Positions 1-6,863 are shown, counted from the first letter of the stretch. The stretch: 9,559 bases of DNA from Propionibacterium sp. (GCA_012837465.1 DURG01000193.1:1-9559); one strand, 5' to 3'. The notes: generated from the sequence alone by a model not told the origin. Numbers and translations are program-made.

Positions 1-24
1 CCGGGGGTTCCCGGGCCGCCGTCT

Positions 25-30
25 TACATT
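25..30 (+). promoter_or_regulatory. possible -10 element of the ilvB leader promoter
   Basis: TACATT fits the loose actinobacterial TAnnnT pattern and would start a transcript near position 37, about 50 bases before the leader peptide. No convincing -35 hexamer is visible because the window begins just upstream. A perfect TTGACA at 53-58 has no usable -10 at the right distance. This is a weak assignment from sequence alone. Confidence 0.25.
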
Positions 31-42
31 GCGGACGAACTT

Positions 43-58
43 TGTCACAAGCTTGACA
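43..58. promoter_or_regulatory. inverted repeat, possible operator upstream of the ilv leader
   Basis: TGTCA (43-47) and TGACA (54-58) are exact reverse complements separated by six bases, and the 8-base palindrome CAAGCTTG (48-55) lies across the centre. The position fits either an operator at the promoter or the early 5' leader. No regulator can be named from the sequence. Confidence 0.25.
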
Positions 59-71
59 CCGGCGGTCCTTC

Positions 72-78
72 AGGAGAG
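72..78 (+). promoter_or_regulatory. ribosome binding site of the ilv leader peptide
   Basis: AGGAGAG lies 9 bases before the ATG at 88 and is a strong Shine-Dalgarno match. It supports real translation of the 11-residue leader peptide, which would otherwise look like a chance short frame. Confidence 0.7.
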
Positions 79-87
79 TGTTGTCCC

Positions 88-123
88 ATGCCCACAACCA
101 GCTGGCTCGTAATTCTCCCCTAG
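88..123 (+). CDS. branched-chain amino acid leader peptide (attenuator peptide)
   Basis: This 11-codon frame encodes MPTTSWLVILP followed by TAG. Four consecutive codons specify Leu-Val-Ile-Leu (106-117), the end products of the pathway downstream. A good ribosome binding site lies 9 bases upstream. The stop codon overlaps the start of a hairpin, and an intrinsic terminator follows about 30 bases later, before ilvB. This is the classical arrangement for ribosome-mediated attenuation: when charged Leu, Val or Ile tRNA is scarce the ribosome should stall in the run and the operon is read through. Leader-peptide attenuators before ilvB are known in Actinobacteria. The frame is too short for ordinary gene callers. 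Its function is inferred from composition and position, but the fit is strong. Confidence 0.85.
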   Translation: MPTTSWLVILP

Positions 124-153
124 CGCTTCCACCGATTCCGGATCCGAAGCGCT
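122..153 (+). promoter_or_regulatory. hairpin between leader peptide and terminator
   Basis: AGCGCTTC (122-129) and GAAGCGCT (146-153) form a perfect 8-bp stem with a 16-base loop. The left arm starts inside the leader stop codon, and the right arm ends at the base before the terminator stem. A ribosome stalled in the Leu-Val-Ile-Leu codons, or resting at the stop codon, would cover part of the left arm, so this is probably a pausing or switching element of the attenuator. The loop contains a second self-complementary stretch (CGGATCCG, 139-146) that could pair instead. Confidence 0.65.
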
Positions 154-190
154 CCCTCGTGTGCCATGAAGGCAACGGGGGTTTTTTCTT
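154..190 (+). terminator. intrinsic (attenuator) terminator upstream of ilvB
   Basis: The left arm CCCTCGTGTGCC (154-165) pairs with GGCAACGGGGG (171-181), giving 11 pairs with one bulged G (161) and one G-U pair around the five-base loop ATGAA. TTTTTTCTT (182-190) follows immediately. The G/C-rich base and uninterrupted T run make this a textbook Rho-independent terminator, placed between the leader peptide and the first structural gene, so it should stop transcription when branched-chain amino acids are plentiful. I could not identify an alternative antiterminator pairing with confidence. Confidence 0.85.
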
Positions 191-222
191 GGAAGAACAC
201 AATCACGGGCCACTGCACGAAG

Positions 223-232
223 AAGGGAGAGG
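223..232 (+). promoter_or_regulatory. ribosome binding site that fixes the ilvB start
   Basis: AAGGGAGAGG lies directly before the ATG at 235, with its GGAG core about 5 bases away. The in-frame ATG at 166 has no comparable site and sits in the loop of the attenuator terminator. This decides the ilvB start in favour of 235. Confidence 0.7.
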
Positions 233-234
233 CA

Positions 235-1977
235 ATGGCGCAGACAGACGGTCAGCTCATGACGGGGGCCCAGGCACTCGTCGAGTCACTCGAACGAATG
301 GGTGTCGACGTAGCGTTCGGCATTCCCGGTGGCGCCATCCTCCCGGCCTATGACCCCCTGTACGACTCGAAGGTCCGCCACATCCTGGTGCGCCACGAGC
401 AGGGCGCCGGGCACGCAGCGGAGGGCTACGCCATGGCCTCGGGTCGCGTCGGCGTCTGCATCGCGACCTCCGGCCCCGGCGCCACGAACCTGGTGACCCC
501 GCTGGCCAACGCATACATGGACTCCACGCCCATCGTCGCCATCACCGGCCAGGTCAACAGCACCTCGATCGGCACCGACGCCTTCCAGGAGGCAGACATC
601 CGCGGCATCACGATGCCGATCACGAAGCACAGCTATCTGATCAAGCAGGTCGAGGACATCCCGCGTGCGATCCAGGAGGCGTTCCACATCGCCGCCACCG
701 GCCGTCCGGGCCCGGTGCTCGTCGACATCGCCAAGGACGCCCTGGTCAACACGGCGCCGTTCGTCTGGCCCGAGTCGCTGGATCTGCCCGGCTACAAGCC
801 CACGGTCCGTCCGCATTCACGCCAGATCCGCGCGGCGGCCAAGATGATCTCCGAGGCGAAGCGCCCGGTGCTCTACGTCGGCGGCGGTGTCACCTCGGCC
901 CGGGCCCACGACGAGCTCGCCGCGTTCGCCGAGAAGACCCGCATCCCGCTGGTGACCACCCTGATGGCGCGCGGTGTGATGCCCGACAGCCACGAACTCA
1001 ACATGGGCATGCCCGGCATGCACGGCACCGTCGCCGCGGTCGGTGCCCTGCAGAAGGCGGACCTGCTGATCGCGCTCGGTACCCGCTTCGACGACCGCGT
1101 CACCGGCAAGCTCGACAGCTTCGCTCCCGGTGCCAAGATCATCCACGCGGACATCGACCCGGCCGAGATCGGCAAGAACAAGCCGGTCGACATCCCCATC
1201 GTGGGCGACGTCAAGCAGACCCTCACCCAGCTCAGCGAGGCCATCGAGGCCTACGATGCGCCCCAGATCGACGCGTGGCGCAGGCAGCTCAGCACGATGA
1301 AGGCCCGCTACCAGCCACGCTGGGACGAGGCGCCTGACGGCCGCCTGTCACCGCAGGAGGTTGTCCAGCGGATCGGTGAGCTCAGCCCGCCGGACACCAT
1401 CTACGCCGCGGGCGTGGGCCAGCACCAAATGTGGGCAGCACACTTCCTGCCGCACGAGAAGCCCAACAAGTGGCTCAACTCGGGTGGCGCGGGCACGATG
1501 GGTTTCTCCGTCCCGGCCGCGATGGGCGCGAAGGTCGCCAACCCGGATGCCACCGTGTGGGGCATCGACGGCGATGGCTGCTTCCAGATGACCAACCAGG
1601 AACTCGTCACCTGCGCGGTCAACAACATCCCCATCAAGATCGCCGTGATCAACAACAACGCGCTGGGCATGGTGCGCCAGTGGCAGTCCCTGTTCTACGA
1701 GGGCCGCTACTCCAACACCGACCTGATGACGGAGTCCTGGCCGAACTTCCCGATGCTCGCCGAGTCGATGGGCTGCGTCGGGCTGCGCGCCACCAACGAG
1801 GTGGAGATGGAGGCGGCGATCCAGCAGGCGCTGGAGATCAACGACCGCCCCGTCGTCATCGAGTTCGTGGTCCACAAGGACGCCATGGTGTGGCCGATGG
1901 TCCCCGCCGGCGTCAGCAACGATGAGATCCGCGTCGCCCGCGACATGGCTCCCGAGTGGGATGAGGAGATCCTGTGA
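235..1977 (+). CDS. ilvB: acetolactate (acetohydroxyacid) synthase large, catalytic subunit
   Basis: IlvB joins two pyruvates to 2-acetolactate (valine, leucine) or pyruvate and 2-oxobutyrate to 2-aceto-2-hydroxybutyrate (isoleucine), using thiamine diphosphate, Mg2+ and bound FAD. The 580 residues are a normal length. The N-terminal ThDP-dependent domain carries the activating glutamate in RHEQGAGHAAEGYA (E55). The middle FAD-binding domain includes RFDDRVTGK. The C-terminal domain has the ThDP/Mg2+ motif GDGCF (G446-F450, D447) followed by the asparagine run near 473-475, and GMVRQWQ from about 478. The start at 235 rests on a strong ribosome binding site; the 23-residue extension to 166 begins inside a terminator loop and has no family character. 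It is first in an ilvBNC operon behind a leader-peptide attenuator. Its stop overlaps the ilvN start, fitting coupled synthesis of the two subunits in the cytoplasm. Confidence 0.96.
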   Translation: MAQTDGQLMTGAQALVESLERMGVDVAFGIPGGAILPAYDPLYDSKVRHILVRHEQGAGHAAEGYAMASGRVGVCIATSGPGATNLVTPLANAYMDSTPIVAITGQVNSTSIGTDAFQEADIRGITMPITKHSYLIKQVEDIPRAIQEAFHIAATGRPGPVLVDIAKDALVNTAPFVWPESLDLPGYKPTVRPHSRQIRAAAKMISEAKRPVLYVGGGVTSARAHDELAAFAEKTRIPLVTTLMARGVMPDSHELNMGMPGMHGTVAAVGALQKADLLIALGTRFDDRVTGKLDSFAPGAKIIHADIDPAEIGKNKPVDIPIVGDVKQTLTQLSEAIEAYDAPQIDAWRRQLSTMKARYQPRWDEAPDGRLSPQEVVQRIGELSPPDTIYAAGVGQHQMWAAHFLPHEKPNKWLNSGGAGTMGFSVPAAMGAKVANPDATVWGIDGDGCFQMTNQELVTCAVNNIPIKIAVINNNALGMVRQWQSLFYEGRYSNTDLMTESWPNFPMLAESMGCVGLRATNEVEMEAAIQQALEINDRPVVIEFVVHKDAMVWPMVPAGVSNDEIRVARDMAPEWDEEIL

Positions 1978-2483
1978 TGAAGACCCAGACACTGTCCATC
2001 CTTGTCGACAACCGCCCGGGCGTCCTGACCCGTGTGGCCGCCCTGTTCTCGCGTCGCGGCTTCAACATCCAGTCCCTGGCCGTCGGCCCCACCGAGGCCG
2101 ACGACCTGTCCCGCATGACGGTCGTCGCCCAAGTGGACGACGCCGCCACGCTGGAGCAGATCGTCAAGCAGCTCAACAAGCTCATCGAGGTGCGAAAGGT
2201 CCTCGAGCTCGGCGACTCCGCGGTGCGCCGCGAGATGATGATGGTCAAGGTTCGTGCCGACGTCAACACCCGCAGCCAGGTCATCGACGTGGTCAGCCTG
2301 TTCCGCGGCAAGGCCGTCGACGTGTCTGCCGAGTCGATCACCATCGAGGCGACGGGCAGCGCCGAGAAGCTCGACGCCCTGCTCGAGATGCTCAAGCCCC
2401 ACGGCATCATCGAACTGGTCCAGTCCGGCCAGGTCGCGCTGGGTCGCGGCGCCAAGACGCTCTCGGCCACCAAGTTCAAGTAA
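1977..2483 (+). CDS. ilvN: acetolactate synthase small, regulatory subunit
   Basis: IlvN binds IlvB, raises its activity and gives feedback inhibition by valine (family knowledge). The 168 residues match the short bacterial form. An N-terminal ACT domain (about residues 3-75) begins TLSILVDNRPGVLTRVAALF and contains GFNIQSL, the region that forms the effector site. The C-terminal small-subunit domain (about 85-160) contains REMMMVKVRA and ends near HGIIELVQSGQVAL. The chosen ATG overlaps the ilvB stop as TGATG and lies 8 bases after GAGGAG (1963-1968). A GTG one codon earlier (1974) is also possible but sits closer to that site than usual. The overlap suggests translational coupling in roughly equal amounts with IlvB. 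ilvC follows after 43 bases in the same operon. Confidence 0.94.
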   Translation: MKTQTLSILVDNRPGVLTRVAALFSRRGFNIQSLAVGPTEADDLSRMTVVAQVDDAATLEQIVKQLNKLIEVRKVLELGDSAVRREMMMVKVRADVNTRSQVIDVVSLFRGKAVDVSAESITIEATGSAEKLDALLEMLKPHGIIELVQSGQVALGRGAKTLSATKFK

Positions 2484-2526
2484 CCCATAGACTCACCAGT
2501 ACAAAGGCAATTAGAGAAGGATTCCC

Positions 2527-3555
<1,029 letters not shown>

Positions 3556-3562
3556 GCCGGGC

Positions 3563-3608
3563 CGGGTCCCGAGTGACTCGCAGCAGCCTCGGGTCCCGAG
3601 TGCCTCGC
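3563..3608. repeat. short tandem repeat (27-base period) after ilvC
   Basis: CGGGTCCCGAGTG occurs at 3563-3575 and again at 3590-3602; with the following CTCGC the two copies agree at 18 of 19 bases, 27 bases apart. The second copy lies in a perfect hairpin, CTCGGG-T-CCCGAG (3588-3600), and is followed by the palindrome CTCGCGAG (3604-3611). There is no good T run, so this is not an obvious terminator. It could stabilise the 3' end of ilvC mRNA or belong to a dispersed repeat family. Confidence 0.55.
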
Positions 3609-3657
3609 GAGTGCCGGGCTGCGCCATCTGCCTCCTGATTCGCGAGGTGTATCGAGG

Positions 3658-3708
3658 GACGAAACCCCCCAAGTCCTCCAGACAACCTGGAGCGCTTGGG
3701 GGTTCGTC
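3658..3708. terminator. long hairpin, probably bidirectional terminator between convergent genes
   Basis: A near-continuous stem joins GACGAAACCCCCCAAG (from 3658) to CTTGGGGGTTCGTC (3695-3708) with two bulged bases, and an inner stem CTCCAG/CTGGAG (3676-3681 with 3687-3692) closes on the loop ACAAC. It lies after the ilvC stop and 7 bases beyond the stop of the opposing gene, so it can serve both strands. T-rich sequence is modest on each side (TTCGTCGTTGT on +, TTTCGTCC on -), typical of high-GC organisms. Confidence 0.75.
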
Positions 3709-3714
3709 GTTGTC

Positions 3715-4182
3715 CTACTCGGCCAGCAGCTTCGGCGCCTGCTTCAGCCAGAGGGCCTCGAGCTCCTTCTCCTGGCGCCGCGCGCGATCGAACAGCTGCT
3801 GGAGTTGCTCGCGGTCCAGGTTCGGGTGGTCGAGCTCGAGCAGGATCTGCCAGCCGCGCGACTTGGCGTGCACCGCGTCAGTGAGCACCTCAAGGTCCAG
3901 CACGTCGGCGAGCGGGGAGCGCGTCCCCAGGCGCTGGTTCGGCTTGAGCCGGGCCGCCTTCTCGCCCACCTTGGCCAGCACGTCCTTGACGGGGTTGGGG
4001 CTGGCATCGAAGCGGTCGAGGATCTCCTGCAGCGCAGCCTGGTCCTCCTCGATCTCGTCGGCCAGCCGGCCGACGACGTCGCGAACCTCCTGCTCGCCGT
4101 GGGTTTCGGCCACTCGCTGGAAGAAGTCGACTCCTGCGGCTGAGCCCATGTGGTGGTCGCGAAGGTAGGTGGTGATCAGCAT
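3715..4182 (-). CDS. uncharacterised helical protein of 155 residues
   Basis: I do not recognise a named family with confidence. The protein is soluble and almost wholly predicted helical. It opens with TTYLRDHHMGSAAG, with adjacent histidines H10 and H11. Acidic helices follow (ADEIEEDQAALQEIL, about 41-55), then a basic stretch (KAARLKPNQRLG, about 75-86), another helix with E98 and H105, and a charged helix near 123-147 ending LKQAPKLLAE. There is no signal peptide or membrane segment. The layout recalls four-helix bundles such as hemerythrin- or ferritin-like proteins, but no complete metal-binding motif is evident, so that remains speculation. The start at 4182 has the excellent binding site AAGGAGAGGG (4188-4197), ruling against an in-frame extension to 4362 that would overlap mgtE. 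It is divergent from mgtE and convergent with ilvC. Confidence 0.82.
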   Translation of the reverse strand: MLITTYLRDHHMGSAAGVDFFQRVAETHGEQEVRDVVGRLADEIEEDQAALQEILDRFDASPNPVKDVLAKVGEKAARLKPNQRLGTRSPLADVLDLEVLTDAVHAKSRGWQILLELDHPNLDREQLQQLFDRARRQEKELEALWLKQAPKLLAE

Positions 4183-4257
4183 GGCATCCCTCTCCTTGTG
4201 AACTGGGCCTTCGACGCTACCGGGTAGGGGAGCCGCCCGCTGGGGAAGCACTGGGGT

Positions 4258-4291
4258 GCCACCTGTGGGGGTTGGATACACTTCAGGTGGC
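4258..4291. promoter_or_regulatory. inverted repeat around the possible mgtE promoter
   Basis: GCCACCTG (4258-4265) and CAGGTGGC (4284-4291) are exact reverse complements with an 18-base spacer. The spacer holds TACACT (4277-4282), which fits TAnnnT and would start mgtE mRNA near 4289. The right arm ends just before the ribosome binding site GAGGGAGG (4294-4301). It may be an operator flanking the promoter, or an RNA stem near the binding site if transcription starts further upstream. Confidence 0.45.
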
Positions 4292-4306
4292 GTGAGGGAG
4301 GTTGCG

Positions 4307-5674
4307 ATGGCGAGCAATGACGAAGCTGCGGTGATCGAGCACGAGTTCGTGGCGAACCTCACCAGGTTGATCGACGAGCATCGTCTCGACGACGCCAGCG
4401 CCCTCCTCGCAGAGCAACCAGATCACGTCATCGGCGGCGAACTGGGCCGCCTCGAAGACGTCCAGATGGCCGTGGCCTTCCGGCTGCTGGAAAAGGACAC
4501 CGGCATCGAGGTGTTCGAGGAACTCGACCCCTTCGACCAGCAACGCCTCCTCGAATCGCTGCGGGACGAGGCGTTCCAGCACGTGGTCGAGGGCATGGAC
4601 CCCGATGACCGAGCCCGCATGCTGCAGGAGGCCCCGGCCAAGGTGGTCAAGCGGGTGCTCGCAGGGCTGAGCCCGAGCGAGCGCGCCATGACCGCCACGC
4701 TGCTGGGCTACCCCAAGGGCTCCGTCGGGCGGGTCATGACGCCCGAGGTGCTGGCCGTGCCTGCTTGGTCCACCGCCGCCGAGGCGCTCCACCTCGTCCA
4801 CCAGAAGGGACGCCATGCGGAGAGCGTCTACACCCTCGCCGCCGTCGACGCCACCCGCCAACTGGTGGGTGTCGTCGAGTTGAGCGCCATCGTGGTCGCG
4901 GAGCCCGACGTGCTCGTCAAGGATCTCCTCGACCCAGACGCGGTCATCGTCCACGCCACCGAATCCGCGGAGGAGGCCTCGCGCCTCATGCGCGAGACCA
5001 ATGCCTACAACATGCTCGTCGTCGACAGCGAGGACAGGCTCGTCGGCCTGCTCTCCATCGATGACGCCATCGAGGTCATCGAGGAGGCCGACACCGAGGA
5101 CACTGCCTTGCAGGCAGGCTCCACACCTTGGGCGGGCCACTACATGGCCGTCGGGGTGTTCCGGCTGGCGCGCTACCGCGCGCTGTGGCTCTCGCTGCTG
5201 CTCGTGGCCGCGACCTTGACCGTGTCGGTCACCCAGGCCTTCGAGGGCACGCTGGTGCAGGTGGCCCAGTTGGCGCTCTTCATCCCCATGCTCATCGGCG
5301 CCGGCGGCAACGCGGGGGCCCAGGCCGCCACCGCATCCGTGCGCGCGCTCGCGATCGGGGAGTTGCGCTTCCGGGACCTGCCGCAGGTTGCGTGGCGAGA
5401 GCTCCGCGTCGGGCTGCTGCTCGGGCTCATGCTGGCCCTGCTCGGCCTCGGCGTCGGCACCCTGTTCGTGGGCGCGAAGATCGCGCTCGTGGTGGCGGTC
5501 TCACTGGTGCTGATCTGCGCCTGGGCCGCCACCATCGGCGGCGCGATGCCCCTGCTCGCCCGCAAGGTGGGGATCGACCCGGCCGTGGTGTCCGCGCCGC
5601 TCGTCACGACGCTGGTGGATGCCACTGGCCTGGTGATCTACTTCCTCATCGCCAAGCTGGTGCTCGGCCTCTGA
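4307..5674 (+). CDS. mgtE: magnesium transporter, MgtE family
   Basis: MgtE is a dimeric inner-membrane Mg2+ channel whose cytosolic domains close the pore when internal Mg2+ is high. The 455 residues have the full family layout. An N-terminal superhelical MgtE_N domain (about 15-140) includes ELDPFDQQRLLESL. A CBS pair (about 144-265) starts at VMTPEVLAVP and includes MLVVDSEDRLVGLLSIDDAIEVI. A connecting helix is followed by about five membrane segments (about 290-455). The pore domain has the family motif GGNAGAQ (N335, Q339) and a conserved aspartate in GIDPAVVSAPL (D424), which lines the ion path in characterised members. The start at 4307 follows GAGGGAGG with a 5-base spacer; a start at 4256 would add 17 residues unlike the family and run into the promoter region. 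Its stop touches that of leuB. Confidence 0.95.
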   Translation: MASNDEAAVIEHEFVANLTRLIDEHRLDDASALLAEQPDHVIGGELGRLEDVQMAVAFRLLEKDTGIEVFEELDPFDQQRLLESLRDEAFQHVVEGMDPDDRARMLQEAPAKVVKRVLAGLSPSERAMTATLLGYPKGSVGRVMTPEVLAVPAWSTAAEALHLVHQKGRHAESVYTLAAVDATRQLVGVVELSAIVVAEPDVLVKDLLDPDAVIVHATESAEEASRLMRETNAYNMLVVDSEDRLVGLLSIDDAIEVIEEADTEDTALQAGSTPWAGHYMAVGVFRLARYRALWLSLLLVAATLTVSVTQAFEGTLVQVAQLALFIPMLIGAGGNAGAQAATASVRALAIGELRFRDLPQVAWRELRVGLLLGLMLALLGLGVGTLFVGAKIALVVAVSLVLICAWAATIGGAMPLLARKVGIDPAVVSAPLVTTLVDATGLVIYFLIAKLVLGL

Positions 5675-5682
5675 TCAGAGGC
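5667..5682. repeat. perfect 16-bp palindrome at touching stop codons
   Basis: GCCTCTGATCAGAGGC is perfectly self-complementary. Its centre lies exactly between the mgtE stop (TGA, 5672-5674) and the leuB stop (TGA on the - strand, 5675-5677). Both genes therefore end in CTCTGA. As RNA it would give a 6-bp stem with a GATC loop on either strand, with no T run after it. Confidence 0.6.
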
Positions 5683-6724
5683 GCCCGGCGATCCGGTCGC
5701 CGATCTCGGTGGTGGCGAACTTGTCCGCGCCGCGGGCCTCGATGTCGGCGGTGACCGCGTCGTCGACCTTCTTGGCCAGTTCCGGCCTGCCGAGGTGGTC
5801 CAGCAGCAGCGCCATCGACGAGATGGCCGCCGTCGGATCCGCGATGGATTTGCCGGCGATGTCGGGGGCGGAGCCGTGGACCGGCTCGAACATCGACGGG
5901 AACTCCCCGGTCGGGTTGATGTTGGCCGAGGCGGCAAGTCCGATGCCGCCGGTGACGGCCGCCGCCAGGTCGGTGACGATGTCGCCGAAGAGGTTGTCGG
6001 TGACGACGACGTCGAACTGCGACGGGTCGACGACGAGCGCGATCATCGCGGCGTCGATGTGGAGGTAGTTGGTCTCGACGTCGGGGAACTCCTCGCCGAC
6101 CTCCTTGAACACGCGGTTCCAGAGGCCGCCGGCGTTGACGAGCACGTTGTGCTTGTGGAGGAGGGTGAGCTTGCCGCGACGCGCCTGGGCGCGCTGGTAG
6201 GCGTCGCGCACGACGCGCTCGACGCCGTGGGCGGTGTTCACCGAGACCTCGGTGGCGATCTCGTGCGGGGTCCCGACGCGGACGCGGCCGCCGTTGCCGC
6301 AGTACAGGCCCTCGGTGCCCTCGCGCACGACGACGAAGTCCACGTCCTTGCCCTCGACCACGTTGGGGGCCAGGGGAGTGGGCACACCCGGGTAGAGCTT
6401 TGAGGGGCGCAGGTTGACGGCGTGGTCGAAGGCGAAGCGCAGCTTGAGCAGCAGGCCCCGTTCCAACAGGCCGCTGGGGATCGCCTTCGAACCCGGGGCG
6501 GCGCCGACAGCGCCCAGCACGATCGCGTCGACAGACTTGAGCTCCTCGAGCACCGAATCCGGGAGGACCTCGCCGGTGCGCTGCCAGCGCTCGGCGCCCA
6601 GGTCGTAGTCGACGAACTCGAAGGCGTCGGCTCCCGCCACGGCAGTCAGGGCCTTGATGGCCTCCGCGGTCACCTCGGGGCCGATACCGTCTCCGCCGAT
6701 CACGGCGATCTTCGCTGAAGTCAT
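5675..6724 (-). CDS. leuB: 3-isopropylmalate dehydrogenase
   Basis: LeuB oxidises and decarboxylates 3-isopropylmalate to 2-oxoisocaproate in leucine synthesis, with NAD+ and Mg2+. Where citramalate synthase is present it also converts erythro-3-methylmalate to 2-oxobutyrate for isoleucine (pathway knowledge). The 349-residue protein begins AKIAVIGGDGIGPEVTAEA. It carries the substrate arginines R96, R106 and R134, the catalytic Y141 and K191, the metal aspartates D224, D248 and D252 within the family signature DNLFGDIVTD, and the NAD-binding segment HGSAPDIAGKSIADP. It resembles the short actinobacterial LeuB form of Mycobacterium. The ATG at 6724 fits the family N-terminus although the upstream binding site (GTAGGG) is weak; an in-frame extension to 6865 would cross into cimA. 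The gene is divergent from cimA and tail to tail with mgtE. Confidence 0.95.
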   Translation of the reverse strand: MTSAKIAVIGGDGIGPEVTAEAIKALTAVAGADAFEFVDYDLGAERWQRTGEVLPDSVLEELKSVDAIVLGAVGAAPGSKAIPSGLLERGLLLKLRFAFDHAVNLRPSKLYPGVPTPLAPNVVEGKDVDFVVVREGTEGLYCGNGGRVRVGTPHEIATEVSVNTAHGVERVVRDAYQRAQARRGKLTLLHKHNVLVNAGGLWNRVFKEVGEEFPDVETNYLHIDAAMIALVVDPSQFDVVVTDNLFGDIVTDLAAAVTGGIGLAASANINPTGEFPSMFEPVHGSAPDIAGKSIADPTAAISSMALLLDHLGRPELAKKVDDAVTADIEARGADKFATTEIGDRIAGRL

Positions 6725-6819
6725 GGCGGAAACCCTACGACAGCCGCGCTGCGCCGCCGCGCCCGTCTCAGGCCCCGCCTGTCCGTCCACTGGCGACTCC
6801 CGGGCCTGCATCGGGGCGC

Positions 6820-6829
6820 AGCGTATTGT
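6820..6829. promoter_or_regulatory. possible overlapping -10 elements of divergent leuB and cimA promoters
   Basis: In the GC-rich 139-base gap, the A/T-richer stretch AGCGTATTGT reads TATTGT on the + strand (6824-6829, towards cimA) and TACGCT on the - strand (6820-6825, towards leuB). Both fit TAnnnT. The cimA transcript would start near 6836, leaving about 28 bases of leader. No strong -35 boxes are visible. No leucine-rich leader peptide or terminator was seen in this gap, so I find no sign of attenuation for either gene. Confidence 0.3.
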
Positions 6830-6863
6830 TCGACCAGATCGCCTACCCCCTTTGGAGAAACCC

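Noticed and set aside
1..14. CCGGG/CCCGG hairpin at the window edge as an upstream terminator
   Set aside because: Only a short stem with no T run is visible, and the sequence to its left is missing.
53..58. Perfect TTGACA as a -35 box
   Set aside because: A -10 at 17 bases would be GAGTGT (76-81), which overlaps the leader ribosome binding site and would make the leader peptide leaderless. The match is probably chance or part of the inverted repeat.
1..234. T-box or other riboswitch before ilvB
   Set aside because: The leader is short, lacks T-box landmarks, and is fully explained by a leader peptide plus terminator.
78..353. 91-codon frame with GTG start overlapping the attenuator and ilvB
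   Set aside because: It reads in a different frame through the leader peptide, terminator and ilvB start, has low-complexity Arg/Gly-rich translation, and resembles no protein.
4183..4362. 60-residue N-terminal extension of the helical protein
   Set aside because: It would run through the mgtE start region and has no binding site, whereas the ATG at 4182 has an excellent one.
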